Shown here: positions 63,129 to 64,000 of the stretch, in pieces
Layout of the letters: each line of letters begins with the position of its first letter
Numbering within the stretch: position 1 is the first letter of the stretch
Assembly: GCF_000784355.1 (NCBI RefSeq)
Contig: NZ_KN360939.1
Span: 1 to 64,000, forward strand
Length of the DNA stretch: 64,000 bases
From: Methanolacinia paynteri
Lineage (GTDB): Archaea > Halobacteriota > Methanomicrobia > Methanomicrobiales > Methanomicrobiaceae
Direction of reading: 5' to 3'
Notes under the pieces: model-generated
Told to the model about the DNA's origin: nothing
The model's database searches: none
What the model saw: only the letters and a program-made list of their open reading frames with translations
Program-made: the position numbers and the translations under genes

Positions 63129-64000
63129 TTACATACCTCCCAGCATGAATTTACCTGATTCAATTTTTTCCTTAAGATCCGAGCAGATCTGTTCACCCCT
63201 CCGGCGATCCGACTGCCTCAGAACAACCGGGATCTCTTTTCCCTCAAGTTCTATCGATCCTGTCTCCATCGAATAGACCTCGCCGATGCAGGTAGAGAGG
63301 CATGCCCCGCAGCTGAGGCATCTTGAGGAAATAATCCCGCCGCCGGGCATGATCGCATCGGCAGGACACTGCTCCTGTGCGGGACATTCCCCGCAAAAGA
63401 GGCATTTTGCCGGATCTGCTGTTATATGCCGGCCGGCCGACTGCCAGATCCTCCCATAGTCCGAAAACCCGAGTGTCCGCCTGTCATGGACATCCACTAT
63501 AGGGAGCGGGACCTCCTCGTCGAGCACTGATAAGCGTGCGATGCATTCGTCGTCGAGAACCGGAATCGCGGCGGCGATCGACGTAATACATTCAGGTCCT
63601 GCGGACGTCTTGAATCCGCCCATGAATTCAGAGTTCATTCCTGCCATACCGGCAGATATCGAAAGGTTCGGTTTTTCAGGGCTGCTCCTAGTTCCTGTAC
63701 CGAGTATTAGCCCTTCGGCACCGTTCAGCAGAACTCCTGCGCCGGATCTGAGGAACCTGATATCGGGATCGTTCTGGAGGGGATTGATCTCTCCGCATCC
63801 GCTGACCGTCGCCTGTGTGAGCCCGCCGGAAAGTGGCAGGACGGAAAATATGGTGTTCACAGGATCTTTACCTGAGTTTACAAATGCCGAGTAGTTTTTG
63901 AATGCACTTCTCGACGTGATCATCATGGCATAATGAAGTTCGTCGCCGTAAACCGTGCATTCAAAGTTTTTTCCTCCGGCTTCCGTGTGTACCTCAATCT
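63129..64000 (-). CDS. methanogenesis marker 16 / DUF39 metalloprotein, partial
   Basis: The frame is open to the edge of the window, so the true start lies beyond 64000. The visible ~290 residues have the DUF39 segments YAMMITSRSAFKNYSAFVNS, GVLLNGAEGLILGTGTRSSP and LSISAGMAGMNSEF. Two ferredoxin-type clusters follow: CLFCGECPAQEQC then CLSCGACLSTC. DUF39 proteins act in homocysteine synthesis from sulfide in methanogens. The stop is at 63129, overlapping the ribosome site of cysteate synthase, so the three sulfur genes form one operon. Confidence 0.85.
   Translation of the reverse strand, partial: IEVHTEAGGKNFECTVYGDELHYAMMITSRSAFKNYSAFVNSGKDPVNTIFSVLPLSGGLTQATVSGCGEINPLQNDPDIRFLRSGAGVLLNGAEGLILGTGTRSSPEKPNLSISAGMAGMNSEFMGGFKTSAGPECITSIAAAIPVLDDECIARLSVLDEEVPLPIVDVHDRRTLGFSDYGRIWQSAGRHITADPAKCLFCGECPAQEQCPADAIMPGGGIISSRCLSCGACLSTCIGEVYSMETGSIELEGKEIPVVLRQSDRRRGEQICSDLKEKIESGKFMLGGM

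Overview
The window is archaeal and most likely from a methanogen of the order Methanomicrobiales. It carries a complete A1AO ATP synthase operon, a class III signal-peptide archaellin with its assembly ATPase and platform protein, an archaeal-type nif operon (nifH-nifI1-nifI2-nifD-nifK-nifE-nifN), a fused ComDE sulfopyruvate decarboxylase, a cysteate synthase and a methanogenesis marker 16 protein. TATA boxes, T-rich stops and GGTGA/GGAGG ribosome binding sites fit. Taxonomy is inferred from gene content only. I saw no tRNA, rRNA, CRISPR array or insertion sequence.

Layout. 1-324 holds no gene but folds into a nested set of perfect stems, probably a structured RNA. 325-7115 is a motility/pilus block: two KaiC-like proteins on the minus strand, divergent from an ArlI-like ATPase, an ArlJ-like membrane protein and an archaellin. 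7139-8698 has a CDF cation transporter, a 51-residue zinc ribbon and a conserved unknown. 8849-17141 is the ATP synthase operon in the order H-I-K-E-C-F-A-B-D, closed by a T run.

17165-28640 is a defence island, AT-rich at its left edge. It has a lysine-rich unknown, a Vsr endonuclease, a cytosine-5 DNA methyltransferase, and a tight four-gene operon: UvrD-like helicase, DrmA-like helicase, DrmB-like DUF1998 protein, NERD-UvrD helicase. This resembles DISARM but lacks DrmC, DrmD and a recognisable DrmE, and adds Vsr, an SF1 helicase and a NERD nuclease-helicase. It is the best candidate for an unusual system here. A HicB-HicA pair and an XRE-ImmA/IrrE regulator-protease follow.

30.5-40.4 kb is accessory DNA dominated by small orphan membrane proteins and lipoproteins, a transglutaminase-like protein with decayed partial copies elsewhere, and a methyltransferase. 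40498-48946 is the nif operon (minus strand), ending in a 2Fe-2S ferredoxin and an AnfO-family protein although the nitrogenase looks Mo-type. A perfect NrpR-type operator lies between two copies of one TATA sequence upstream of nifH.

49.3-59.3 kb mixes a potassium channel, a response regulator, lipoproteins, a YkgJ-type cysteine protein with a probable 5' frameshift, a frameshifted membrane gene, thiM-thiE, a BASS transporter and an iron-sulfur flavoprotein. 59479-64000 links phosphoglycerate kinase to coenzyme M synthesis (ComDE, cysteate synthase) and ends in a partial DUF39/marker 16 gene that runs off the window.
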